Below, piece after piece: positions 1 through 6,783 of a stretch of DNA of 20,834 bases. The position numbers were made by a program, and so were the translations under genes. Position 1 is the stretch's first letter. Each line of letters opens with the position of its first letter. The notes under the pieces are model-generated. The model searched no databases. It had not been told where the DNA came from and saw only the letters and a list, made by a program, of their open reading frames with translations. The DNA is from JBGSMF01 sp964651475 (GTDB taxonomy: Bacteria > Chloroflexota > Anaerolineae > Fen-1058): the NCBI GenBank assembly GCA_964651475.1, contig CAZYXV010000053.1, forward strand, positions 1 to 20,834. Reading direction: 5' to 3'.

Positions 1-24
1 TAAATTGTCTGCTGCCCTCGCGAC

Positions 25-195
25 ATGGGAAAGTTATTTAATTCTCGTTCCTTAGTGAGATTTATCCCATTCGGCATACCAAGGATTTGGATTGATCTGG
101 TTTTCTTGGCACTGTTGTTGCTTGCGGTGTTCAAGGTTCATCTGAAACTTCAGGCTTGGCTGATGAGAAAGGGTTGGTTGGGTGATAAGCAATAA
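25..195 (+). CDS. possible small single-pass membrane peptide (56 aa)
   Basis: An ATG-initiated frame of 56 codons ends in TAA. The product starts MGKLFNSRS, has one clear hydrophobic stretch (IWIDLVFLALLLLAVF, about residues 21-36) and a basic C-terminal part (LMRKGWLGDKQ), so it reads like a one-helix membrane peptide. An in-frame stop at 1-3 bounds the frame upstream. There is no recognisable Shine-Dalgarno sequence before the ATG, and I recognise no family. It could be the tail of a decayed gene or a chance frame; the minus strand is also open over part of this region. The membrane-like composition is the only positive evidence. Confidence 0.28.
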   Translation: MGKLFNSRSLVRFIPFGIPRIWIDLVFLALLLLAVFKVHLKLQAWLMRKGWLGDKQ

Positions 196-283
196 TCCAC
201 CGCGCAGGTGTTTTGCTTGCCCTTTTCGGGCGGTTAGATCACTGACCCACCGACAGCATTGATGCCACGGCAGGCAGCCAAGT

Positions 284-356
284 AGCCCAACACAGACGCT
301 TTGCGTGGTACGGATACACAGAAGGGCGCGTCGCTCAATCCGTGTTGGGCTTTTTT
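284..356 (+). terminator. structured terminator-like hairpin with U-run
   Basis: AGCCCAACAC (284-293) is the exact reverse complement of GTGTTGGGCT (342-351), and six T follow (351-356), as in an intrinsic terminator. Nested inside are GACGC (295-299) and GCGTC (328-332), leaving an apical region of about 28 nt. The loop is much larger than in a simple terminator, so it may instead be the 3' part of a small structured RNA. No gene immediately upstream explains it except the doubtful peptide ending at 195. Confidence 0.42.
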
Positions 357-361
357 GCGCC

Positions 362-390
362 TTGTTTTTGCCTCCGCCTTGTGCTATACT
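362..390 (+). promoter_or_regulatory. sigma70-like promoter without an obvious gene
   Basis: TTGTTT (362-367) and TATACT (385-390) are separated by exactly 17 nt. TG sits one base before the -10 hexamer, giving an extended -10. The predicted transcript would start near 397 and run into the palindromic repeat at 425-523. No plausible plus-strand gene follows before 4351, so this is either an orphan promoter for a short RNA or chance. Confidence 0.35.
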
Positions 391-424
391 GCACGCGGTC
401 ATAAATTGCAATTTTTCACAATCC

Positions 425-523
425 TGTCATTGCTTCGCCGCTCCGCCTGCGGCGAGCGGCGAAGCAATCTGTACGCTTGCAGATCAGAGATTGCTTCGGG
501 TGCTTCGCGCCCTCGCAATGACA
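425..523. repeat. 99-bp palindromic dispersed-type repeat
   Basis: The element is bounded by a 9-bp inverted repeat, TGTCATTGC (425-433) and GCAATGACA (515-523). Its left part is a perfect 15-bp hairpin (429-443 with 454-468) around a 10-nt loop. Its right part (490-519) is a weaker hairpin of related sequence (ATTGCTTCGGG...CCCTCGCAAT). The 'GTCATTGCGAG...AAGCAATCT' type of sequence is known as a dispersed non-coding repeat in many bacterial genomes; I recognise it by pattern only. AAATTGCA occurs on both sides (403-410 and 527-534), which might be an insertion footprint or chance. Confidence 0.6.
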
Positions 524-994
524 ACAAAATTGCAGATTGTACCCGCGCCCAGTATATCTACCAGTGATGGTGAAACAATAAAATTATTGCGAGACAAGCA
601 TTGGCGCGTTACCTTGCTGCCCTCTAACGCTTTCATGCGCCAGTCAGTTACTTGATTGCTCCTGGCAGGCTGTCGGAGAACCCCGCTCAGGCTGCCGTCC
701 GTTCGGCTCGCGTAGCGTCATGACGAAGCCTCGGCGGCCCGCACGCGCGAGCCCCTTCACTACGTTCTGCTTGCACCCCGAAGCGAAGGGGCGAGGGTGC
801 AAGCAGGGCCGGCGCGTAGAGCGTCTCTTCGGCAAGCTCCTAGCACATTTGCGGACATCCAAGTCTAAGCGCCACCCGGCCGATTGAGTATTGAGCAGGC
901 CATGTCGTCGCGAGTGTACCGAGCAGAAAGAGTTACTTGAGCAAGTTACACACTTGAAGATTGCGACGACCCTGGGGCAAGTCTTGGCACGATG
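524..994. other. intergenic stretch with no supported gene
   Basis: This lies downstream of the minus-strand regulator. I see no frame with a ribosome site and a recognisable product. It contains an inverted repeat, GCTTGCACCC (769-778) and GGGTGCAAGC (795-804), enclosing a GAAGCGAAGG-rich tip that resembles the repeat at 425-523 in style. The hairpin could help end transcription from the regulator gene, but it has no T-run on the minus strand. The minus-strand frame over 644-862 has the arginine-rich composition typical of translated repeats. Confidence 0.5.
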
Positions 995-3900
995 TTATTG
1001 CAGCAAGTCTGCCACCACCTGTTCCAGCGATTTTTGTCTTCCCCTCTCTTGTGCTGCGGCGCGCTGTTGCGGGGACGATGTAGGGGCCAGCTCATCCAGC
1101 AAACGCGCGGCTTTCTCTTGAGTCATTTGCTCACTGGCCGGATGGTGCTGCACCAGGTCAAGCAGCGCGACCGCCTTATCTCTCTGGCCTCGTCGAGCAA
1201 AGAGAACGGCCATGTTCACCAGAATCTTGGTCACCATCGTCAACATCCGGGCCCCTGCTGCGGCCTCGAGGGCCTGGACGAAATGAGCCTCGGCTCCTGC
1301 ATAGTCCTCCAGGGTGCATGCGATCTCTCCCACGTTGTTCAGGCAAGCCGATATGGTCCACTGATCCTGGATGTTGCGCCCGATAGATAGTCCGTCCTGG
1401 TAAAATTTCCACGCCCTCTGATAGTCACCCAACGCGAAAGCGATCTCACCCAGGTTGCTCAACGCGATGGCCTGGCCAGTCTGGTCGCCGATCTGGCGGC
1501 AGATATCCAGGCTCTCCTGGTATAATGACCAGGCCCGTTGGTACTGGTTCAGATGATGGAATACAGTGCCCAGGTTGTTGAGGTGAATGGCAACGTTAAA
1601 TTGATTGTCGAGGCCGCGGCTCAGCGCCAGGCACTCTTCGAACATGCGTTGCGCCCTGGCATAGTCGCCGCGATGGCAGGCTGCATCGCCCAGGGCGTTG
1701 AGAGGCGACATGATGAGACGTTGGTCGCCGGGGCCGCGCCCGAGCGCCAGGCTTTCTTCGAGCAGAGCTTCGGTCCGATCCAGATCGCCGCTCCAGTAGC
1801 ACACAAGACCAAGTAGGTAGAACGAACGCGCCATTCCCCTATGATCCCCGACCTGCCTGGACAGGGCCAGGCTTTTCTGGGCCAGTTGCTGCGCCTCGTC
1901 GTTTTTTCCTTGGTGGTGGATAGTGTTCGCCAGATGAACCAGGCAAAAAACCTGGTCGCTAAACATCTCCAGACGCTCGAAAATCTCCAGGCCACGCTCC
2001 AACGCATCAGCAGCCTGCTGATAAAAGCCCAGGCGATAATAAAAGGCTCCCTGGCGGGCCACGAGCTTGCCGAGGAGACCTGCCTGCTCCGGGTTTGCGC
2101 GCCATTGATCCACTGCCAGGGCGAGCAGATTCACCCCCTCTTGAAAGCGGCAGCGGATGTCGTAAAAGAGATACAGGCTCTCCAGGCTCTGTTCTACCTC
2201 GCGCGCGTAACCGCGCGCCACCGCCAGTTGCCAGGCGCGGCGCGCATTCTCGATCTCCGAGGCAATTTCCAGGAGGGCTTGTTTCTGGTTCGCTCCCTGA
2301 ATCGGCTCCGCTTGCTGCTGTAGAAAGGCGGCAAAGTAGCGGATGTATTGGGCCTGTGTTTGTTCTTGTTCCCGGGGATCGGCGTGCAGTTTCTCGGCCG
2401 CGTATTGCTTCAACAGCGCGTGCATATCGTATCGGTCAGACGTAATCTGGCGGATTAAGGATTTATCCAGCAGGGCCGACAGAGTAGATAGAGATGCCTC
2501 CGCGACGGCGACTGCCGCTTCCCATTGAAATCCCCCCTGAAACACAGACAAGCGGGCCAGCAGGCTCTTTTCCGCCGGCGAGAGCAATTGCCAGGAATGT
2601 TCAAAGGTCGCCCGGATGCTCTGATGCCGTTCTGCCACGCCGTGCAGGCGGGTCGTCAGCACATCGAGATTGCGTTCGATCTCTTGGGCGATCTCCTGGC
2701 AAGAGCGTATCTGCACCCAGGCGGCGGCCAACTCTACACCTAACGGTATTCCTTCGACCATCTGGCAAATGCGCGCTGCATGGGACGCTTCGGCTTCTGA
2801 AAGCGCAAAGTGTCGCCGTACCTGGCGGGCCTTGTGCACGAACAGCTCGACTGCGCTGTAGCTTTCCAGCCCCGCTATATCTGCGGCGGCGGGATAGGCC
2901 AGCCCCTCGATCTGATACACCCACTCCCCTTGCAGGTTCAACCGCTCCCGCGAAGTGACCAGGAGCGTCACCCCGGGGGCGCAGTGGAGGATCTCGGCCA
3001 GCAACCCGACACTCTCCGTAGTCAGGACGTGTTCCATATTGTCAAGCACCAGCAGCATCTCTTTCTCGCGCAAATAGTTCAAGAGTTGCTCCTGGATATC
3101 CTTATGGCTGTAGAACGAGAACCCGATGGTGTCTGCTATCGTGGGCACGATGAGGGCGGCCGAACTGAGAGAGATCAAGGGCACAAAATAGACTCCACCC
3201 AAACGAGTCCCGATGTGCTCGGCTGCGGCTTGCAGCGCCAGGTGGGTCTTGCCAATGCCGCCTGGCCCGACCAACGTCACCAGCCGGCAGTCGGGGTCAG
3301 CCAATATATCGGCCAACTCTGCCAGTTCTTCTTCTCGCCCCACCAGTGGAGAGACAAAGGGAGGCAGGTTGCGCGGCAAAGCTGAAGGATGCAGCTTCTC
3401 TTCGGCCCGAATTCGCTCGTATAATGCTCTCGTCTCATTAGCCGGCTCGATGCCCAACTCTTCGGCCAGTGCGCGGCGGCACGTTTCGTACTGCAGCAGG
3501 GCTGCGCTCCGTTGCCCATCGAGCGCCAACAGTTGCATCAAGTGCCGGTGAGCCTCTTCGCGCCAGGGCTCCAGCTCCACCTGCCGCCACGCATACTGGC
3601 GCGCCAGGGCATAGTCGCCGCGCCGCTCATAGTAGCCGGACAGGTGGGAGAGTGTCTCCACAGCCTGGCGGTGCAGCCACTCTCGCTCGAGCAGCGCCCA
3701 CTCTTCGAAAACACTGCTGTCGCTCAGAAAGAACTGTTCCAGAAATTCGCCCTGATACAGCTCAATCATGTGTTCCATCCGGCGTATGCAGGGCAGGCAG
3801 CATACTGATTGCCGGTGGCGGTGCTTGCGGCACTCTTCTGTGGTGGTTTTGAAGGCCGCTACGTCTAGCCAGTAATCACATGCGGGGTTGAACTGGACTG

Positions 3901-4174
3901 TCTCGCGGCTGACGATCAAAAATGGCTCGTCATCCCGATCGTGAATGGTCTGGCGCAGGTTAGAAAGCGCCTGCCGCAGGTTCTGGCGCGCGTTCTGCTG
4001 GGGTTGATCGGGCCATAGCAAGCCGGCCAGCGCATCTCGGCGGTGAGGATGCTCTGCCTCGACAGCCAGATAAGCCAGCAGCGCGCGCGCCTTGTCAGTG
4101 GCAAAATCGGTGATCGCTTCACCGTCCAGGGTGGCCTGGAAGGGACCCAATAGCGAAAGCAATAGTCGAGTCAT
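995..4174 (-). CDS. SARP/BTAD-type transcriptional regulator with ATPase and TPR domains
   Basis: This 1059-residue protein begins MTRLLLSLLGPFQATLDGE, the usual start of SARP-family winged-helix DNA-binding domains (about residues 1-95). A bacterial transcriptional activation domain follows (about 103-255, ending ELGIEPANETRALYERIR). Next is a STAND/NB-ARC-like ATPase with P-loop GPGGIGKT (Lys309) and Walker B-like LLVLDN (Asp378), then a winged-helix/helical region. About eight TPR units of ~40 residues run from roughly 690 to 1010. Family knowledge: such proteins activate nearby promoters and use the ATPase/TPR part to sense a ligand or partner. Within the BTAD there is a Cys/His-rich insert (C115, H118, H120, C125, C126, C129) that might bind metal. 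The start has only a weak GAGA ribosome site, but it fits the perfect promoter just upstream. It is divergent from the envelope operon, so it is a likely regulator of that operon (inference). Confidence 0.93.
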   Translation of the reverse strand: MTRLLLSLLGPFQATLDGEAITDFATDKARALLAYLAVEAEHPHRRDALAGLLWPDQPQQNARQNLRQALSNLRQTIHDRDDEPFLIVSRETVQFNPACDYWLDVAAFKTTTEECRKHRHRQSVCCLPCIRRMEHMIELYQGEFLEQFFLSDSSVFEEWALLEREWLHRQAVETLSHLSGYYERRGDYALARQYAWRQVELEPWREEAHRHLMQLLALDGQRSAALLQYETCRRALAEELGIEPANETRALYERIRAEEKLHPSALPRNLPPFVSPLVGREEELAELADILADPDCRLVTLVGPGGIGKTHLALQAAAEHIGTRLGGVYFVPLISLSSAALIVPTIADTIGFSFYSHKDIQEQLLNYLREKEMLLVLDNMEHVLTTESVGLLAEILHCAPGVTLLVTSRERLNLQGEWVYQIEGLAYPAAADIAGLESYSAVELFVHKARQVRRHFALSEAEASHAARICQMVEGIPLGVELAAAWVQIRSCQEIAQEIERNLDVLTTRLHGVAERHQSIRATFEHSWQLLSPAEKSLLARLSVFQGGFQWEAAVAVAEASLSTLSALLDKSLIRQITSDRYDMHALLKQYAAEKLHADPREQEQTQAQYIRYFAAFLQQQAEPIQGANQKQALLEIASEIENARRAWQLAVARGYAREVEQSLESLYLFYDIRCRFQEGVNLLALAVDQWRANPEQAGLLGKLVARQGAFYYRLGFYQQAADALERGLEIFERLEMFSDQVFCLVHLANTIHHQGKNDEAQQLAQKSLALSRQVGDHRGMARSFYLLGLVCYWSGDLDRTEALLEESLALGRGPGDQRLIMSPLNALGDAACHRGDYARAQRMFEECLALSRGLDNQFNVAIHLNNLGTVFHHLNQYQRAWSLYQESLDICRQIGDQTGQAIALSNLGEIAFALGDYQRAWKFYQDGLSIGRNIQDQWTISACLNNVGEIACTLEDYAGAEAHFVQALEAAAGARMLTMVTKILVNMAVLFARRGQRDKAVALLDLVQHHPASEQMTQEKAARLLDELAPTSSPQQRAAAQERGRQKSLEQVVADLLQ

Positions 4175-4200
4175 TTTCTAGTCTCGGTGGTTCCGGGGAA

Positions 4201-4229
4201 ATTATACCTTTATTGGGGATTGTGCGCAA
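4201..4229 (-). promoter_or_regulatory. sigma70 promoter of the SARP-type regulator
   Basis: On the minus strand TTGCGC (4229-4224) and a perfect TATAAT (4206-4201) are spaced by 17 nt. Transcription would begin near 4194, giving a leader of about 20 nt before the ATG at 4174. Confidence 0.7.
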
Positions 4230-4236
4230 AGGCTTT

Positions 4237-4264
4237 TTGACGTTTTTTTGACGATAGGTTGGTA
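4237..4264 (+). promoter_or_regulatory. TTGACG direct repeats, 11-bp period (candidate SARP operator)
   Basis: TTGACG occurs at 4237-4242 and again at 4248-4253, with a degenerate third unit, TTGGTA, at 4259-4264. All three are on an 11-bp pitch. SARP regulators are known to bind heptamer direct repeats on an 11-bp (or 22-bp) pitch that overlap the -35 region. The repeats lie between the two divergent promoters and just before the likely -10 of the operon. The neighbouring gene encodes a SARP-type protein; the pairing is inferred. Confidence 0.45.
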
Positions 4265-4273
4265 AAGTATACA
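4245..4273 (+). promoter_or_regulatory. candidate promoter of the envelope-protein operon
   Basis: A -10-like TATACA (4268-4273) has only a poor -35 (TTTTTG, 4245-4250) at 17 nt. A weak -35 covered by direct repeats is what an activator-dependent promoter would look like. The leader to the ATG at 4351 would be about 70 nt. Confidence 0.3.
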
Positions 4274-4291
4274 TTGAAACTAGATGGTGTA

Positions 4292-4322
4292 GCGGTATAG
4301 CTCGCGTTAACGTACCGCGAGC
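4292..4322 (+). promoter_or_regulatory. alternative hairpins in the operon leader
   Basis: GCGGTA (4292-4297) can pair with TACCGC (4313-4318), and GCTCGCG (4300-4306) with CGCGAGC (4316-4322). The two pairings share bases 4316-4318 and exclude each other. CGTTAACG (4305-4312) is itself a perfect palindrome. The region could be a DNA operator or an RNA switch, or just inverted-repeat noise. It sits about 16 nt before the AAAGGAG ribosome site. Confidence 0.3.
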
Positions 4323-4350
4323 AGCCAGTGAAAAATGAAAGGAGATTCCG

Positions 4351-6753
4351 ATGAACTGCAAATGGGTACCAGTGTTTGTGTTAGTGGTTTTGCTCTTGGC
4401 CGCCATGGCCTGCGGCCAGGGGACGACGTCCCAAACTGGCAAGGAGGGACCGACTGCTCCACCAGCGGCAAAGGCGACAGACAAGCCGGCCGCGCCGGCC
4501 CCGACCTCGACCTCCGCCAAAATCGAGAAGGAACACGACACGGCCTTTCCCCTGCCAGACAATGTGCAAAATTTTATGGGCGAGGGCGGCGAGAGCACCG
4601 TTATCTTCCAGACCAAGCTCAGCATAAAAGAGGTGGCCGAGTTTTATCGAAAGGCGCTGGCCGAAAAAGGCCTGAGCGAATACAAAGTGCTTACCGAGAT
4701 CAGCGACGATGGCTTTAGCATGGTCTTTACCAGTTGGCCGGACGGCCGAGAAGTAGTAATCCAGGGTGTGGATTTTGGCGACAGCGTCAACGTCACCATC
4801 CGGCTCGAAGAGGTCGTCGAGTCGGCGGGAGGCGCGCCAGCGGATGCCTCGCCAGCGGACGAGCAGCGCAGCGAGGTGGGCGGCTTTGCTTATCAGGCCA
4901 TCCCCGGTTACACTACCGAAGAAGAGATGGGTTTTGTCAGCATGGAAGCGCCCGACGCCGATTCTGAGCTAGGCCCTGCCGTTCTGATGATGGGCGGCGC
5001 TTTGGGAGAAAGCAAGACCAGCCAGGAGCTTTACGATAAATTTGTGGCCGACCTGGAAGTGGGGATTGAGGTTTCCAAGCCGCGCGAGATTACGGTCGGC
5101 GGCGCGCCGGGCCTGGAGGCCGACATCAGCAGCTCGAGCGGCGGCGCGCAGATGGCCGGCCGGGTTGTGTTTGTAGTGGTGAGCGAGGCCCGTTACTTTA
5201 CACTATTCGGCGCTGCGCCAGCCGGTCGGTGGGAGGGCGAACTTGCGCCGCTGTTTGACGCGCTGGTAGCCTCGGTCAAGTTCTTTGAGCCGGCCGCGGC
5301 GGCGGAGAGCGGCGGCGCGTCGGGCGGCGAAATCCGGCAGTGGGCTACGTCCGCCGCCGCCAGCTCTGAATATGGCCGCAACAGTCGGACGGCCAGCGAA
5401 GCCACCGGCGCGCCGAACACCTCCACGTGCGGCGAAATGAACACAGCCTGGCAATCCGAAGGCAGCGATACCGTCGAGTGGATCGAGCTTGGCTACGCCA
5501 CCGCCGTGTACGCCACCCAGGTAAACGTGGTGCAATCGAACAACCCCTCGCAGGTGATCAAGGTCGAGTTGATTGACACGGCGGGTGACTATCACAATAT
5601 TTACCTTGGCGATCCGCAGAGCATCGCCGAGTGCCCTTACACGCTGTCTGTTGCGGTGAACGGCGCTGATTATAAAGCAATCGGCGTGAGGATTATTATT
5701 GACCAGAGCATGTACGGCGGGCACACCTGGAACGCGATTGACGCCGTCGAGCTGGTTGGGCAAAGTTCCCCCAGCAGCGCGGCTGCTCCACCGGCCGCAT
5801 CTCCTACCAGCGCCCCGCCCAAGCCGTCCACCGCGAAAGCCTCGCCCGGCTGGACCACTTTCAAGACCCAAGACGGCCTGGCGCACAATGAAATCAAGGC
5901 CGTGGCCGTGGGGCCGGACGGCGCGGCGTGGTTCGGCACTAACAACGCCGGCCTGTCTCGCTTCGACCCCTCGGCAGGGGCAGGCGGGTCAAGCTGGACC
6001 ACCTACACCAAGAACGACGGCCTGGCCTATAACGTTGTCCAATCGCTGGGTATAGATTCAAGCGGCGCGTTGTGGGCCGGCACGTATGGGCTGGGCGTGT
6101 CTCGCTTTGATGGTCAGCAGTGGACCACTTTTGCCACAAAAGATGGCCTGGTGAACGGTTCGGTCAACGACATCGCCTTTGCCCCCGATGGCTCGGTGTG
6201 GTTGGCCGAATACAAGGGCATTTCTCACTTTGGAAAAAAGTGGACAGCTTTTACCAAAGACAATGGCCTGGCCGAAACAAACTTTACCTCCATCGCGGTG
6301 GCGCCTGGTGGCACGGTGTGGGCGGCTTCTTGGAACGGAGTCTGGCGTTTCGATGGTAACAAATGGGCCGACTATACCCAACAGGTCGGGCTGGACAAAG
6401 ATCCCCACTCCCTGGCGGTGGCCGTGGCCCCAGATGGCGCGGTTTGGTTCGGCAGCCGGGGCGGCGCCTTTCGCTTCGATGGCCAAAAGAGCATCCAATA
6501 CACCCCTAGTGAGGGCCTGGCAGGGTACCTGGTCAACGACATTGCCGTCGCGCCCGCGCCGCCAGGCGGCGGCACAGGCGGCGCGTTGTGGTTTGCCACC
6601 GGCAATGGCGTCTCTCGCTTTGATGGGCAAGACTGGACGACCTACACGGCAGCCGATGGCCTGGTAACGGATTGGGTCGAACGTATCGCCGTGGGGCCAG
6701 ACGGGACGGTATGGATGGGCACCAAGGAAGGTGTTTCGCGCTACGTGCCTTGA
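4351..6753 (+). CDS. lipoprotein with DcrB/PsbP-like, discoidin-like and seven-repeat propeller domains
   Basis: This 800-residue protein starts with a signal peptide ending LLLAAMAC, so Cys21 is the probable lipidated residue, followed by a Pro/Thr/Ala-rich spacer. Residues about 65-155 (LPDNVQNF...IKEVAEFYRKAL) form an alpha/beta module that I know only from similar Chloroflexota lipoproteins. Residues about 178-315 resemble DcrB/PsbP-like folds. Residues about 328-470 (ATSAAASSEYG...WNAIDAVELVG) look like a galactose-binding/discoidin beta-sandwich. From Trp501 to the end there are seven units of the pattern W-T-x-Y/F-T...DGL...V-x-P-D-G...W-F-G-T...G-V-S-R-F-D. This matches two-component-regulator propeller repeats and would close a seven-bladed propeller. 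Such propellers usually sit in front of a histidine kinase; here there is none. AAAGGAG (4338-4344) lies 6 nt before the ATG. It is the first gene of the plus-strand operon; an extracellular sensing or binding role is inferred. Confidence 0.88.
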   Translation: MNCKWVPVFVLVVLLLAAMACGQGTTSQTGKEGPTAPPAAKATDKPAAPAPTSTSAKIEKEHDTAFPLPDNVQNFMGEGGESTVIFQTKLSIKEVAEFYRKALAEKGLSEYKVLTEISDDGFSMVFTSWPDGREVVIQGVDFGDSVNVTIRLEEVVESAGGAPADASPADEQRSEVGGFAYQAIPGYTTEEEMGFVSMEAPDADSELGPAVLMMGGALGESKTSQELYDKFVADLEVGIEVSKPREITVGGAPGLEADISSSSGGAQMAGRVVFVVVSEARYFTLFGAAPAGRWEGELAPLFDALVASVKFFEPAAAAESGGASGGEIRQWATSAAASSEYGRNSRTASEATGAPNTSTCGEMNTAWQSEGSDTVEWIELGYATAVYATQVNVVQSNNPSQVIKVELIDTAGDYHNIYLGDPQSIAECPYTLSVAVNGADYKAIGVRIIIDQSMYGGHTWNAIDAVELVGQSSPSSAAAPPAASPTSAPPKPSTAKASPGWTTFKTQDGLAHNEIKAVAVGPDGAAWFGTNNAGLSRFDPSAGAGGSSWTTYTKNDGLAYNVVQSLGIDSSGALWAGTYGLGVSRFDGQQWTTFATKDGLVNGSVNDIAFAPDGSVWLAEYKGISHFGKKWTAFTKDNGLAETNFTSIAVAPGGTVWAASWNGVWRFDGNKWADYTQQVGLDKDPHSLAVAVAPDGAVWFGSRGGAFRFDGQKSIQYTPSEGLAGYLVNDIAVAPAPPGGGTGGALWFATGNGVSRFDGQDWTTYTAADGLVTDWVERIAVGPDGTVWMGTKEGVSRYVP

Positions 6754-6783
6754 TTTCAGTTATTGCCAAAGGGAGATAATAAA

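Noticed and set aside
52..411. Minus-strand 119-codon frame
   Set aside because: No ribosome site, low-complexity Gln/Arg-rich product, and it runs through the hairpin and promoter-like site; it resembles no family.
644..862. Minus-strand 72-codon frame, Arg/Pro-rich
   Set aside because: Composition of a translated repeat, crosses the inverted repeat at 769-804, no start signal.
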